NCBI GenBank assembly: GCA_023404955.1
Contig: JAEXZY010000157.1
Coordinates: 1 to 45,379, forward strand
Length of the DNA: 45,379 nucleotides
Direction: 5' to 3'
Origin: Actinomycetes bacterium
GTDB taxonomy: Bacteria; Actinomycetota; Actinomycetes; Mycobacteriales; Mycobacteriaceae
Positions 8,170-15,428 of this stretch are shown here, piece by piece. The notes below the pieces were generated by a model. That model ran no database searches. It was not told the DNA's origin and was given only the letters and a program-made list of their open reading frames with translations. Position 1 is the stretch's first letter. Each line of letters opens with the position of its first letter. The position numbers were made by a program, and so were the translations under genes.

Positions 8170-8246
8170 GCCGCTCGTCGTCATCGACCGACCGCTCACC
8201 GCAGCGCCGCCCGACCTCGCCGTGTTCACCCGATTGTGCCTGTTTT

Positions 8247-8270
8247 TGTGACCCACATCTCAACTACGGT
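8247..8270 (+). promoter_or_regulatory. Candidate CRP-like site and -10 upstream of the second symporter pair
   Basis: TGTGA-CCCACA-TCTCA (8247-8262) differs at one of ten defined positions from the CRP/GlxR consensus TGTGA-N6-TCACA. TACGGT (8265-8270) fits a -10 hexamer, giving a start near 8277. The site would then lie inside the promoter, which would favour repression. Both calls are pattern matches only. Confidence 0.45.
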
Positions 8271-8311
8271 CGGCGTCACAGCCGGTTCACAGCAGTCAGG
8301 AGCGCACCACC

Positions 8312-8662
8312 GTGTCCGACACCGACCTTCCGATCCGCCCCGATGCCATCAGCGGCGAACGCTATCTGGAGGTGCAGGCCAGCCCTGAATTCCAGGAGCT
8401 GCGAAACAGACTGCGCCGCTTCGTTTTCCCGATGACCGCGATCTTCCTCGTCTGGTACGCCGTCTACGTGCTGCTGGGCGCCTTCGCCCACGACTTCATG
8501 GCCACCAGGGTGTGGGGTGACATCAACGTGGGTCTGATCATCGGACTGGGCCAGTTCCTGTCGACCTTCCTGATCACCGGCCTCTACGTCCGCTTCGCCA
8601 ACCGCGAGCTCGATCCGCGCGCCGAGGCCATCCGCACTGAACTGGAAGGCGACCTCCGATGA
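8312..8662 (+). CDS. DUF485 membrane protein (symporter partner)
   Basis: 116 residues, GTG start, with AGGAG about ten bases upstream. SPEFQELRNRLRRFVFPMTAIF leads into two membrane helices separated by FAHDFMATRVWGDINVG, then the conserved LYVRFANRELDP. This is a textbook DUF485 protein, as found before ActP in E. coli (YjcH) and before MctC in Corynebacterium (MctB). Its stop overlaps the symporter start by four bases (ATGA). It is the second such pair in the window. Confidence 0.93.
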   Translation: MSDTDLPIRPDAISGERYLEVQASPEFQELRNRLRRFVFPMTAIFLVWYAVYVLLGAFAHDFMATRVWGDINVGLIIGLGQFLSTFLITGLYVRFANRELDPRAEAIRTELEGDLR

Positions 8663-10290
8663 CCACCGTCCTCGCAGCGTCCGAGACCGTCGGCAACCCG
8701 ATCGCCAACATCGGCATCTTCAGCCTGTTCGTGGTCGTCACGATGGTCGTGGTGATCCGCGCCAGCAAGCGCAACGCCACCGCCGACGAATTCTTCACCG
8801 GCGGCCGTGGGTTCTCCGGCCCGCAGAACGGCATCGCGATCGCCGGCGACTACCTATCGGCGGCCAGTTTCCTCGGCATCGCGGGCGCGATCGCGGTCTA
8901 CGGCTACGACGGCTTCCTCTACTCGATCGGCTTCCTCGTCGCCTGGCTGGTCGCTCTGCTGCTCGTCGCCGAATTGCTGCGCAACACCGGCAAATTCACG
9001 ATGGCCGACGTGCTGAGCTTCCGGCTCAAGCAGCGCCCGGTGCGGTTGGCCGCGGCCACCAACACCCTGACTGTCTCGCTGTTCTACCTGCTGGCTCAGA
9101 TGGCCGGCGCCGGCGGCCTGGTGGCGCTGCTGCTCGACATCAGGAGCCGCACGGGCCAGTCGGTCGTCATCGCCGTCGTCGGTGTGTTGATGATCGTCTA
9201 TGTGCTGGTCGGCGGCATGAAGGGCACCACGTGGGTGCAGATCATCAAGGCGGTGCTGCTGATCGCGGGCGCCGGCTTGATGACGGTCATGGTGCTCGCC
9301 AAGTTCGGGCTCAACTTCTCCGAGATCCTGGGCTCCGCGCAGTCGGCGATCAGCGGCGCCACCACAGAAGGCGTCGCCAAGCGGGACGTGCTCGCCCCCG
9401 GCGCGCAGTACGGCGGATCCTTGACCTCGCAGATCAACTTCATCTCCCTGGCCCTGGCGCTGGTACTGGGCACGGCGGGCCTGCCGCACGTGCTGATGCG
9501 CTTCTACACGGTGCCGACCGCCAAGGAAGCACGGCGCAGCGTCGTGTGGGCGATCGCGCTGATCGGCGCCTTCTACCTGTTCACGCTGGTGCTCGGGTAC
9601 GGCGCGGCCGCCCTGGTCGGCCCCGACCGCATCCTGTCCGCCGCAGGCGGAGTGAACTCGGCGGCGCCGCTGCTGGCATTCGAGCTGGGTGGCGTCATCC
9701 TGCTCGGCGTGATCTCGGCGGTGGCGTTCGCGACGATCCTCGCCGTCGTCGCCGGTCTGACGATCACCGCGTCGGCGTCGTTCGCCCACGACATCTACGC
9801 AAGCGTCCTGAAGAAGAACAAGGTGACCGAGGCCGAGCAGGTGAAGGTCTCCCGGATCACCGCGGTGGTGCTCGGCGTGTTCGCGATCGGCCTCGGCATT
9901 CTCGCCAACGGACAGAACGTCGCGTTCCTCGTGGCGCTCGCATTCGCCGTCGCCGCGGCGGCCAACCTCCCGACGATCGTGTACTCGCTGTACTGGAAGC
10001 GGTTCAACACCCGCGGCGCCCTGTGGAGCATGTACGGCGGGCTGATCTCTACGATCGTGCTGATCGTGTTCTCCCCCGCAGTGTCGGGTGCCAAGACGTC
10101 GATGATCCCTGGCGCGGATTTCGCCTGGTTCCCGCTGGCCAACCCCGGCATCGTGTCGATTCCGCTGGCGTTCGTGCTCGGCATCGTCGGCACCTTGACC
10201 TCGTCGGACCGCGGCAACCCCGAGATCAACGCCGAGATGGAGGTGCGGTCGTTGACCGGTATCGGCGCCGAGAAGGCGGTCGCGCACTGA
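8659..10290 (+). CDS. Cation/acetate (monocarboxylate) symporter, ActP/MctC-like
   Basis: 543 residues, about 13 membrane helices. GDYLSAASFLGIAGAIAVYGYDGFLYSIG, YVLVGGMKGTTWVQIIKAVLL and GTAGLPHVLMRFYTVP (in outline) are hallmarks of the ActP branch of the SSS family, which imports acetate, propionate or pyruvate with Na+ or H+. Length and motifs fit C. glutamicum MctC well, and the DUF485 partner upstream agrees. A CRP-like site and a promoter lie before the pair, so it may be controlled separately from the first symporter. Confidence 0.93.
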   Translation: MTTVLAASETVGNPIANIGIFSLFVVVTMVVVIRASKRNATADEFFTGGRGFSGPQNGIAIAGDYLSAASFLGIAGAIAVYGYDGFLYSIGFLVAWLVALLLVAELLRNTGKFTMADVLSFRLKQRPVRLAAATNTLTVSLFYLLAQMAGAGGLVALLLDIRSRTGQSVVIAVVGVLMIVYVLVGGMKGTTWVQIIKAVLLIAGAGLMTVMVLAKFGLNFSEILGSAQSAISGATTEGVAKRDVLAPGAQYGGSLTSQINFISLALALVLGTAGLPHVLMRFYTVPTAKEARRSVVWAIALIGAFYLFTLVLGYGAAALVGPDRILSAAGGVNSAAPLLAFELGGVILLGVISAVAFATILAVVAGLTITASASFAHDIYASVLKKNKVTEAEQVKVSRITAVVLGVFAIGLGILANGQNVAFLVALAFAVAAAANLPTIVYSLYWKRFNTRGALWSMYGGLISTIVLIVFSPAVSGAKTSMIPGADFAWFPLANPGIVSIPLAFVLGIVGTLTSSDRGNPEINAEMEVRSLTGIGAEKAVAH

Positions 10291-10318
10291 CCCGGTCTGC
10301 GGAATAGCCTCGGCGGGT

Positions 10319-11569
10319 ATGCCGCTGAGAATGACCGTGCACCGTTATTCGATGGCTCTGCTGGCCTACGCGTTCGCCGCGATCATGGTCGGCACGACGC
10401 TGCCCACGCCGATGTACGCGCTGTTCGCCGAGGAACTGCACTTCCACGTGCTGACGACGACGATCATCTTCGCCGCGTACGCCGGAGGGGTGCTGGCCGC
10501 GCTGCTGCTGTTCGGCCGCTGGTCCGATGTGGTGGGCCGCAAGCCCGTTCTGCTGGCCGGCATCGCGATGGCCGCCGCCAGCGCGGTCGTGTTCGTGCTG
10601 GCCGACTCGGTGCCGGAGCTGCTGATCGGCCGCGTCCTGTCCGGGCTGTCGGCGGGCCTGTTCACCGGGACGGCGACGGCCGCGGTGATCGAGGCGGCTC
10701 CGGAGGCGTGGCGGGGTCGCGCGGCGGCGGTGGCGTCGGTGGTCAACATCGGCGGGCTGGGTCTGGGCCCGGTGCTCGCCGGTGTGCTCGTGCAATATGC
10801 GCCGCGGCCGCTGGACCTGAGCTTCGTGGTGCACCTGGCGTTGACGGTCGCGGCGGCCGTGGCAGTGGTGTGTTCGCGGGAGACTTCCCCGCGCCAGGGT
10901 CGGCTCGGGTTGCAGCGGTTGGCTGTGCCGCCGGAGGCGCGGTCGGTGTTCGTGGTGGCCGCGCTGGCGGCGTTCGCCGGGTTCGCCGTCACCGGCCTGT
11001 TCGCCGCTGTCGCACCGTCCTTCCTGGCCGAGGTGATCGGCATCGGCAACCACGCCCTCGCCGGACTCATCGCCGGCACGATCTTCCTCACCTCCGCGGT
11101 CGCGCAGGTCGTGGCGCGGTCGATGAATCCCGAACGGGCGGTGGCCGTGGGTTGCGCGATCCTGATCGCGGGCATGGCCACGCTCGCTGTCTCGCTGCAC
11201 GTCGGCTCGCTGCCGGGGCTGATCGCGGCGGCCGTGGTCTCCGGCATCGGCCAGGGCATCAGCTTCAGCCGCGGACTGGCCGCGGTGTCCGAGCGCACGC
11301 CGCCGGACCGCCGCGCCGAGGTCAGCTCCACCTATTTCGTCGTCGCATACATCGCGATCGCGGTGCCCGTGATCGGTGAGGGCCTGGCTGCCCAGGCGTG
11401 GGGGTTGCGCACCTCGGGCGTCGCGTTCGCGATCGCGGTCGCGGTTCTCGCGGCGGGCTGTCTGATCGCGATCCTGAGTGCTTCTCGTCGCTCGAAGGAC
11501 GCCGAACCGCAACTGGTTTCGGCCGGCGCGGGCCGGCGCGAATCGAGTGAAGAGGAAGGTGCGAACTAG
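10319..11569 (+). CDS. MFS transporter
   Basis: 416 residues, 12 predicted helices. The loop 2-3 motif GRWSDVVGRKPVLL and the exporter-type motif in helix 5 (VVNIGGLGLGPVLAGVL) indicate a drug/metabolite:H+ antiporter-like MFS protein. The C-terminal tail is hydrophilic and Ser/Glu-rich. ATG at 10319 is preceded by TAGCCT eight bases upstream; a second ATG at 10331 is possible. It lies 28 bp after the symporter, so it may be read from the same transcript. Substrate unknown. It shares a four-base CTAG stop overlap with the next, convergent gene. Confidence 0.85.
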   Translation: MPLRMTVHRYSMALLAYAFAAIMVGTTLPTPMYALFAEELHFHVLTTTIIFAAYAGGVLAALLLFGRWSDVVGRKPVLLAGIAMAAASAVVFVLADSVPELLIGRVLSGLSAGLFTGTATAAVIEAAPEAWRGRAAAVASVVNIGGLGLGPVLAGVLVQYAPRPLDLSFVVHLALTVAAAVAVVCSRETSPRQGRLGLQRLAVPPEARSVFVVAALAAFAGFAVTGLFAAVAPSFLAEVIGIGNHALAGLIAGTIFLTSAVAQVVARSMNPERAVAVGCAILIAGMATLAVSLHVGSLPGLIAAAVVSGIGQGISFSRGLAAVSERTPPDRRAEVSSTYFVVAYIAIAVPVIGEGLAAQAWGLRTSGVAFAIAVAVLAAGCLIAILSASRRSKDAEPQLVSAGAGRRESSEEEGAN

Positions 11570-11757
11570 CCGCTCTTGCGGCGGAATTCGCGACGGTTCT
11601 CGACCGGGCCGTGGGCCCGGGGTTGCTTGGTCCCACCGTCGCGGTGGGCGGAGCCGCCGGCCGCCTGAGCCTTCTTGCGTTCCAGCGCCTCGCGGAACTT
11701 GCGCTTGTTCTCGTCCTCGGGAGTATCCGACGACCCGGCCGACCCCTGGGATGCCAT
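11566..11757 (-). CDS. DUF5302 small basic protein
   Basis: 63 residues, hydrophilic and highly charged: NKRKFREALERKKAQ, then AHRDGGTKQPRAHGP and the C-terminal NRREFRRKSG. This pattern is characteristic of the actinobacterial DUF5302 family. The basic C-terminus suggests RNA or ribosome association, which is inference only. ATG at 11755-11757 follows TACGCT (11764-11769, minus strand) by six bases, so the mRNA is probably leaderless. It lies between the MFS gene and the Rv1155-like gene. Confidence 0.85.
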   Translation of the reverse strand: MASQGSAGSSDTPEDENKRKFREALERKKAQAAGGSAHRDGGTKQPRAHGPVENRREFRRKSG

Positions 11758-11774
11758 GGCGCAAGCGTAGTCGC

Positions 11775-12218
11775 TCAGCGCTTACCCGGCGGCATGCCGT
11801 ACAGGTGTGTGACCGTCAGCCGCATCAACACGCGTCGGTCGTCGACCATCGCCCGTCGGTAGTCGTCCCAATCGGGGTGCTCTCCGGCGATCTCCCGGTA
11901 GAGCTCGACCAACCCGGCCACGGTGTCGTCGTCGGGATTGGCCGCCGGCGGGGTGAGGACGGCATCGCCTTCGGCCACCGCGTACGCCCAGCCGTCGTCG
12001 GAGCTGACGTGAATGGCCGCGCGGGGATCGCGGCGCAGGTTGCGGGTCTTGGCCCGCGGTTCGGTGATCGACACCGAGATGGTCAGCGTGCGCGGGTCGA
12101 AGTGGTAGGACACGTTGGAGAGCTGCGGTCTGCCGTCACGCTTGAGGGTGGCCAACACGCCGAGCGAGTTCCCGGCGATGAGCGCCAGCAGCTTGTCGTC
12201 GAACACATCGCGTGTCAT
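11775..12218 (-). CDS. PPOX-class flavin/F420-binding split-barrel protein (Rv1155-like)
   Basis: 147 residues, very close to remembered M. tuberculosis Rv1155: VFDDKLLALIAGNSLGVLAT, DGRPQLSNVSYHFDP, EPRAKTRNLRRDPRA, DDGWAYAVAEG and EHPDWDDYRRAMV. Rv1155 is a dimeric split barrel that binds coenzyme F420 and was once proposed as a pyridoxamine-phosphate oxidase; its physiological substrate is unclear. I chose ATG at 12218, not GTG at 12221, because TACCCT (12225-12230, minus strand) sits six bases before that ATG and the length then equals Rv1155. Confidence 0.93.
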   Translation of the reverse strand: MTRDVFDDKLLALIAGNSLGVLATLKRDGRPQLSNVSYHFDPRTLTISVSITEPRAKTRNLRRDPRAAIHVSSDDGWAYAVAEGDAVLTPPAANPDDDTVAGLVELYREIAGEHPDWDDYRRAMVDDRRVLMRLTVTHLYGMPPGKR

Positions 12219-12293
12219 CACCCGAGGGTACGTCGGCGCGGGGAGTGGAATGATCGAACAGGTGGACCGAGGTGCCTGCGAAACGACGCCGAC

Positions 12294-12812
12294 GTGACCC
12301 GGTACGTCGCGCTGCTGCGCGGGGTCAACGTGGGCGGGGTGTCATTGAAGATGGCTGCCGTCGCAGCAGCGCTGGAGCAGGCCGGGTTCACCGACGTCAA
12401 GACGGTGCTGGCGACGGGCAACGTGCTGCTGAGCGCCAAGGCCGGTGCCGCCGGCGTACGGAAGAAGGCCGAGAAGGTACTGCGCGACGAATTCGGTTAC
12501 GACGCTTGGGTTCTGGTGTACGACCTCGACAGCTTGGCCGAGATCTCGGCGGCCTACCCGTTCGAGCGGGACCGGGACGGCCATCAGTCCTACGTCACGT
12601 TCGTCAGCGACCAGGAGGTGTTCGACGAGCTCGCGGGTCTGACGGCGGGGCCGAACGAGAAGATCGACGCCGGCGACGGCGTCGTCTACTGGCAGGTCCC
12701 CAAGGGGTCCACCCTCGACAGCACCATCGGCAAGACCATGGGCGACAAGCGGTACAAACCCTCGACCACCACCAGGAATCTGCGCACCATCGACAAACTG
12801 CTCGCCCGCTGA
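12294..12812 (+). CDS. DUF1697 family protein
   Basis: 172 residues from GTG at 12294: the start TRYVALLRGVNVGG is the DUF1697 signature, followed by FTDVKTVLATGNVLL and a C-terminal KPSTTTRNLRTIDKLL. The length is normal for the family. The function is unknown; the two similar alpha/beta halves suggest a duplicated fold. It lies 15 bp before the methyltransferase gene, likely in one operon. An open frame continues upstream, but that part has no family similarity. Confidence 0.88.
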   Translation: MTRYVALLRGVNVGGVSLKMAAVAAALEQAGFTDVKTVLATGNVLLSAKAGAAGVRKKAEKVLRDEFGYDAWVLVYDLDSLAEISAAYPFERDRDGHQSYVTFVSDQEVFDELAGLTAGPNEKIDAGDGVVYWQVPKGSTLDSTIGKTMGDKRYKPSTTTRNLRTIDKLLAR

Positions 12813-12827
12813 GAAGGAGCACCACTG

Positions 12828-13661
12828 ATGACACGAGCACCCAGACACGCCGCCGACCTGACCGGGGTGTCGGAGACTGCGCTGATGACGCTCGCGGTGC
12901 GTGCGGCTGAGGCCCGCCGACCCGACGGGATCATCGAGGATCCGATGGCCATCCACCTGATGGACTCGATCCACTTCGACTTCGCGAAGTTCGGCTTCAC
13001 CCGCCGCCAGGATATGGCGTTGCGCGCCAACCTGTTCGACAAGTACACCCGCCGCTATCTTCGCGACCACCCGAAAGCGACGGTGGTGGCGCTGGCCGAG
13101 GGCCTGCAGACGAGCTTCTACCGGCTCGACACCAGCGGTGGAGTCGGCCACGACTTCTCGTGGCTCAGTGTCGACCTGCCGCCGATGATCGAGCTGCGGC
13201 GAGCGATCCTGCCGCCGTCGGATCGCATCACCGAGTGCGCGCAGTCCGCACTCGACTTCAGCTGGATGGACAGGGTCGACACCACCGACGGAGTGTTCAT
13301 CACCGCCGAGGGGCTGCTGATGTATCTGCAGCCGGACGAGGCGATGTCGATCATCCGGGAGTGCGCCGCCCGTTTCCCAGGCGGTCAGATGATCTTCGAC
13401 CTGCCGCCGTCGGGAGTCGCGGCTCTGGTCCGCCGCGGCATGCGCACCTCGCTGCGCTACCGGGTTCCGCCGATGCCGTTCTCCTTGACCGTCGCCGAGG
13501 CTGCCGATCTGGCCAATACGGTGCCGGGCGTGCGCGCCGTGCACGATCTCCCCGCCGAACCCGCCCGGGGGCGCTTTCTCAATGCGATCATCTGGACGTG
13601 GCAGCGGTTGCCGCTGCTCGACCCGCTGCGGCCACTGACCACACTGCTCGAATTCGGCTGA
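12828..13661 (+). CDS. Class I SAM methyltransferase, leucine carboxyl methyltransferase family (Rv1153c-like)
   Basis: 277 residues. The LCM/PF04072-type N-terminus (VSETALMTLAVRAAEA, IIEDPMA) precedes SAM motif I VVALAEGLQTSFYRLD, the acidic VDLPPMIELRR and the late ITAEGLLMYLQP motif. Such enzymes methylate small-molecule hydroxyl or carboxyl groups; the target is unknown. By position it corresponds to omt (Rv1153c). GAAGGAG lies just before the ATG. Its last two codons and stop form one half of an 18-bp palindrome shared with the convergent GntR gene. Confidence 0.88.
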   Translation: MTRAPRHAADLTGVSETALMTLAVRAAEARRPDGIIEDPMAIHLMDSIHFDFAKFGFTRRQDMALRANLFDKYTRRYLRDHPKATVVALAEGLQTSFYRLDTSGGVGHDFSWLSVDLPPMIELRRAILPPSDRITECAQSALDFSWMDRVDTTDGVFITAEGLLMYLQPDEAMSIIRECAARFPGGQMIFDLPPSGVAALVRRGMRTSLRYRVPPMPFSLTVAEAADLANTVPGVRAVHDLPAEPARGRFLNAIIWTWQRLPLLDPLRPLTTLLEFG

Positions 13662-13670
13662 TCAGCCGAA
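13653..13670. terminator. 18-bp palindrome over two convergent stop codons
   Basis: TTCGGCTGATCAGCCGAA is a perfect 18-bp palindrome. Its left half encodes Phe-Gly-stop of the methyltransferase and, on the other strand, its right half encodes Phe-Gly-stop of the GntR regulator. In RNA it can fold as a 7-bp stem with a GAUC loop, so it may end transcription from both sides. Confidence 0.6.
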
Positions 13671-14045
13671 GGCCGCCTCCACGTAGCGCAGCGCCTGCCC
13701 TTTGCCGACCCCCAGCGCCCTGGCCGCGGACACGTAGGTGTGCGCGGCGCTCGCCAGCGCGGAATCGGCGGGATCGGAACTGGCGACGAACGTGCCGAAC
13801 CTGCCGCGGGTTTCCAGGATGCCCGCGGCTTCCAGTTCGCGGTACGCGCGGGCGACGGTGTTGACCGCCAGACCCAACTGTCCGGCCAGTTCCCGCACGG
13901 TGGGCAGACGCGTGCCGGGCGTGAGCCGGCCGTCGCGAATACCCTCGATGATCTGCGTTCTGAGCTGGTCGAACAGCGGCCGGGCGGCCTGCGTGTCGAC
14001 GTGCACCCAATCCCCCAACTCGGCCACGTGCTCAGTATCGCTCAC
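13662..14045 (-). CDS. GntR-family regulator, short YtrA type (Rv1152-like)
   Basis: 127 residues. The winged helix of GntR proteins (PLFDQLRTQIIEGIRDGRL, GTRLPTVRELAGQLGLAVNTVARAYRELEAAG, TRGRFGTFV in outline) is followed by a tail of about 45 residues, too short for a ligand-binding domain, as in the YtrA subgroup. GTG at 14045 is the longest plausible start; the GTG codon at WVHVDT could also serve. It is divergent from the sirtuin gene with an 18-bp gap, so it probably controls that gene and itself. Confidence 0.88.
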   Translation of the reverse strand: MSDTEHVAELGDWVHVDTQAARPLFDQLRTQIIEGIRDGRLTPGTRLPTVRELAGQLGLAVNTVARAYRELEAAGILETRGRFGTFVASSDPADSALASAAHTYVSAARALGVGKGQALRYVEAAFG

Positions 14046-14051
14046 AGGGAC

Positions 14052-14057
14052 TAGTTT
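14052..14057 (+). promoter_or_regulatory. -10 element of the sirtuin gene (leaderless)
   Basis: TAGTTT fits TANNNT and ends six bases before GTG at 14064, which would make that GTG the first codon of a leaderless mRNA. It lies in the short gap between the GntR and sirtuin genes. Confidence 0.55.
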
Positions 14058-14063
14058 GGTGTG

Positions 14064-14780
14064 GTGCAGGTGACGGTCTTCAGCGGCGCCGGGATCTCGG
14101 CCGAGAGCGGCGTGCCGACGTTCCGGGACGTCGAGACCGGGCTGTGGGCCCAGGTCGATCCCTACGAGATCTCGAGCTCGGAGGGCTGGCAGGCGCATCC
14201 GGACCGGGTGTGGGCGTGGTACCTGTGGCGCCACCACATGATGGCCGCCGTCGAACCCAACGACGCGCATCGTGCTGTCGCGGCCTGGCAGGATCACGCC
14301 GACGTCCACGTCATCACGCAGAACGTCGACGATCTGCATGAGCGGGCCGGCAGCACGCAGGTGTATCACGTGCACGGCAGCCTGTTCGAATTCCATTGCG
14401 ACCGTTGCGGAACCGCCTATCCCGATCAGGTGCCCGACATGCCCGAGCCGGTCGAGTCCGTCGACCCGCCGCGGTGCGGGGTGTGCGGTGGACTGATCCG
14501 TCCGAACGTCGTGTGGTTCGGCGAGGCGCTGCCCGACCGGGCATGGCAGCAGTCGGTCGACGCGGTCGTCGGCGCCGACGTCGTCGTGGTGGTCGGTACC
14601 TCGTCGGTGGTCTACCCGGCGGCCGGGTTGCCCGAGTTGGCGGTGGCGAGCGGCACCCCGGTGATCGAGGTCAACCCCGAACCGACACCACTGTCGCGCA
14701 GCGCGACGGTGTCGCTGCGCGAGAAGGCGGGCACCGCGCTCCCCGGCCTGCTGCAGAGATTGCCGGCCCTGATCGGCTAA
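14064..14780 (+). CDS. cobB: NAD-dependent protein deacylase (sirtuin, class III; Rv1151c-like)
   Basis: 238 residues. NAD-binding GAGISAESGVPTFRD, TQNVDDLHERAG, catalytic His near 104 in HVHGSLFEF, four zinc Cys as CDRC and CGVCGG, GTSSVVYPAAGLP and VIEVNPEPTPLS. WAWYLWR contains the Tyr-x2-Arg pair that in Sirt5/CobB-type enzymes binds succinyl- or malonyl-lysine, so desuccinylase activity is expected besides deacetylation. Rv1151c is the M. tuberculosis counterpart. GTG 14064 fits the -10 element; GTG 14061 would add one residue. CobB-type enzymes reactivate acetylated acetyl-CoA synthetase, relevant to the nearby acetate-type transporters. Confidence 0.95.
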   Translation: MQVTVFSGAGISAESGVPTFRDVETGLWAQVDPYEISSSEGWQAHPDRVWAWYLWRHHMMAAVEPNDAHRAVAAWQDHADVHVITQNVDDLHERAGSTQVYHVHGSLFEFHCDRCGTAYPDQVPDMPEPVESVDPPRCGVCGGLIRPNVVWFGEALPDRAWQQSVDAVVGADVVVVVGTSSVVYPAAGLPELAVASGTPVIEVNPEPTPLSRSATVSLREKAGTALPGLLQRLPALIG

Positions 14781-15409
14781 GCCGGCTTCACCGCCCGGCC
14801 GATCGCGACCTCGGAGACCGGCAGCGGCACCCACCGTGGCATTGTCCACTCCCGACGCGCCCCCTCCAGGCGAAAGCCCGCCGCGGCGATGGTGTCTTCG
14901 GTATGGCGATGGGTGTGGCAGTTGCCGGCCAGCCGCGGCCAGATCGTCGCGTCGGCCACCTTCTGCAATCCCGCCCTGGCGCCCGTTTCGGCGACATGCT
15001 CCAGATAGCGCATTTCCCCGCCAGGCTTCAGCTGCGAGAACAGTTGCGCGACAACCTCACTCGGATCGTCGACCGAGCACAGCACCAGCGAGCACACCAC
15101 GGCGTCGAACTGTTCGCCGGCGCCGAATCCCTCGACTGTGTCGGTTCTCAGCGTGACGGGTACCGGCGCCAGTTTCGCTGCATGCTCGGCCACCTCGGCG
15201 AGCCTGCGCTCGGGCTCGACGGCGACGACTTCGGTGACGGTGGCGGGATAGAAGGCGAAGTTGGTTCCGGTGCCGGCGCCCACCTCGAGTACGCGGCCGG
15301 ACAGCCCGGCCAGGTTCTCCCGGCGCAGGCGGCGCACCGCTTCTGGTTCGCGGGCCGACATCACCGTCCACATTCGGGCGAACAACGGATGATCGACAGT
15401 GGTGGCCAT
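14777..15409 (-). CDS. Class I SAM-dependent methyltransferase (Rv1147-like)
   Basis: 210 residues. Motif I is RVLEVGAGTGTNFAFYP, the acidic residue after strand 2 is in VAVEPER, and motif IV is FDAVVCSLVLCSV with LKPGGEMRYLEHV. The pattern resembles METTL7/PmtA-like methyltransferases acting on lipids or thiols. Position and strand next to mmpL13 fit Rv1147. Its ATG lies 19 bp after the mmpL13 stop with AGGAGG upstream, so the two form an operon. It may modify a lipid handled by the transporter (inference). Its stop overlaps the sirtuin stop by four bases. Confidence 0.85.
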   Translation of the reverse strand: MATTVDHPLFARMWTVMSAREPEAVRRLRRENLAGLSGRVLEVGAGTGTNFAFYPATVTEVVAVEPERRLAEVAEHAAKLAPVPVTLRTDTVEGFGAGEQFDAVVCSLVLCSVDDPSEVVAQLFSQLKPGGEMRYLEHVAETGARAGLQKVADATIWPRLAGNCHTHRHTEDTIAAAGFRLEGARREWTMPRWVPLPVSEVAIGRAVKPA

Positions 15410-15428
15410 CGGGAGTCCTCCTACGCCG

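Noticed and set aside
6436..8256. 606-codon minus-strand frame opposite the first symporter
   Set aside because: Composition dominated by Arg, Gln, His and Gly with no motif; antisense shadow of the symporter.
12222..12293. TCGAAC at 12254-12259 as a LexA (SOS) box
   Set aside because: The second half-site GTTCGA is not at the required four-base spacing.
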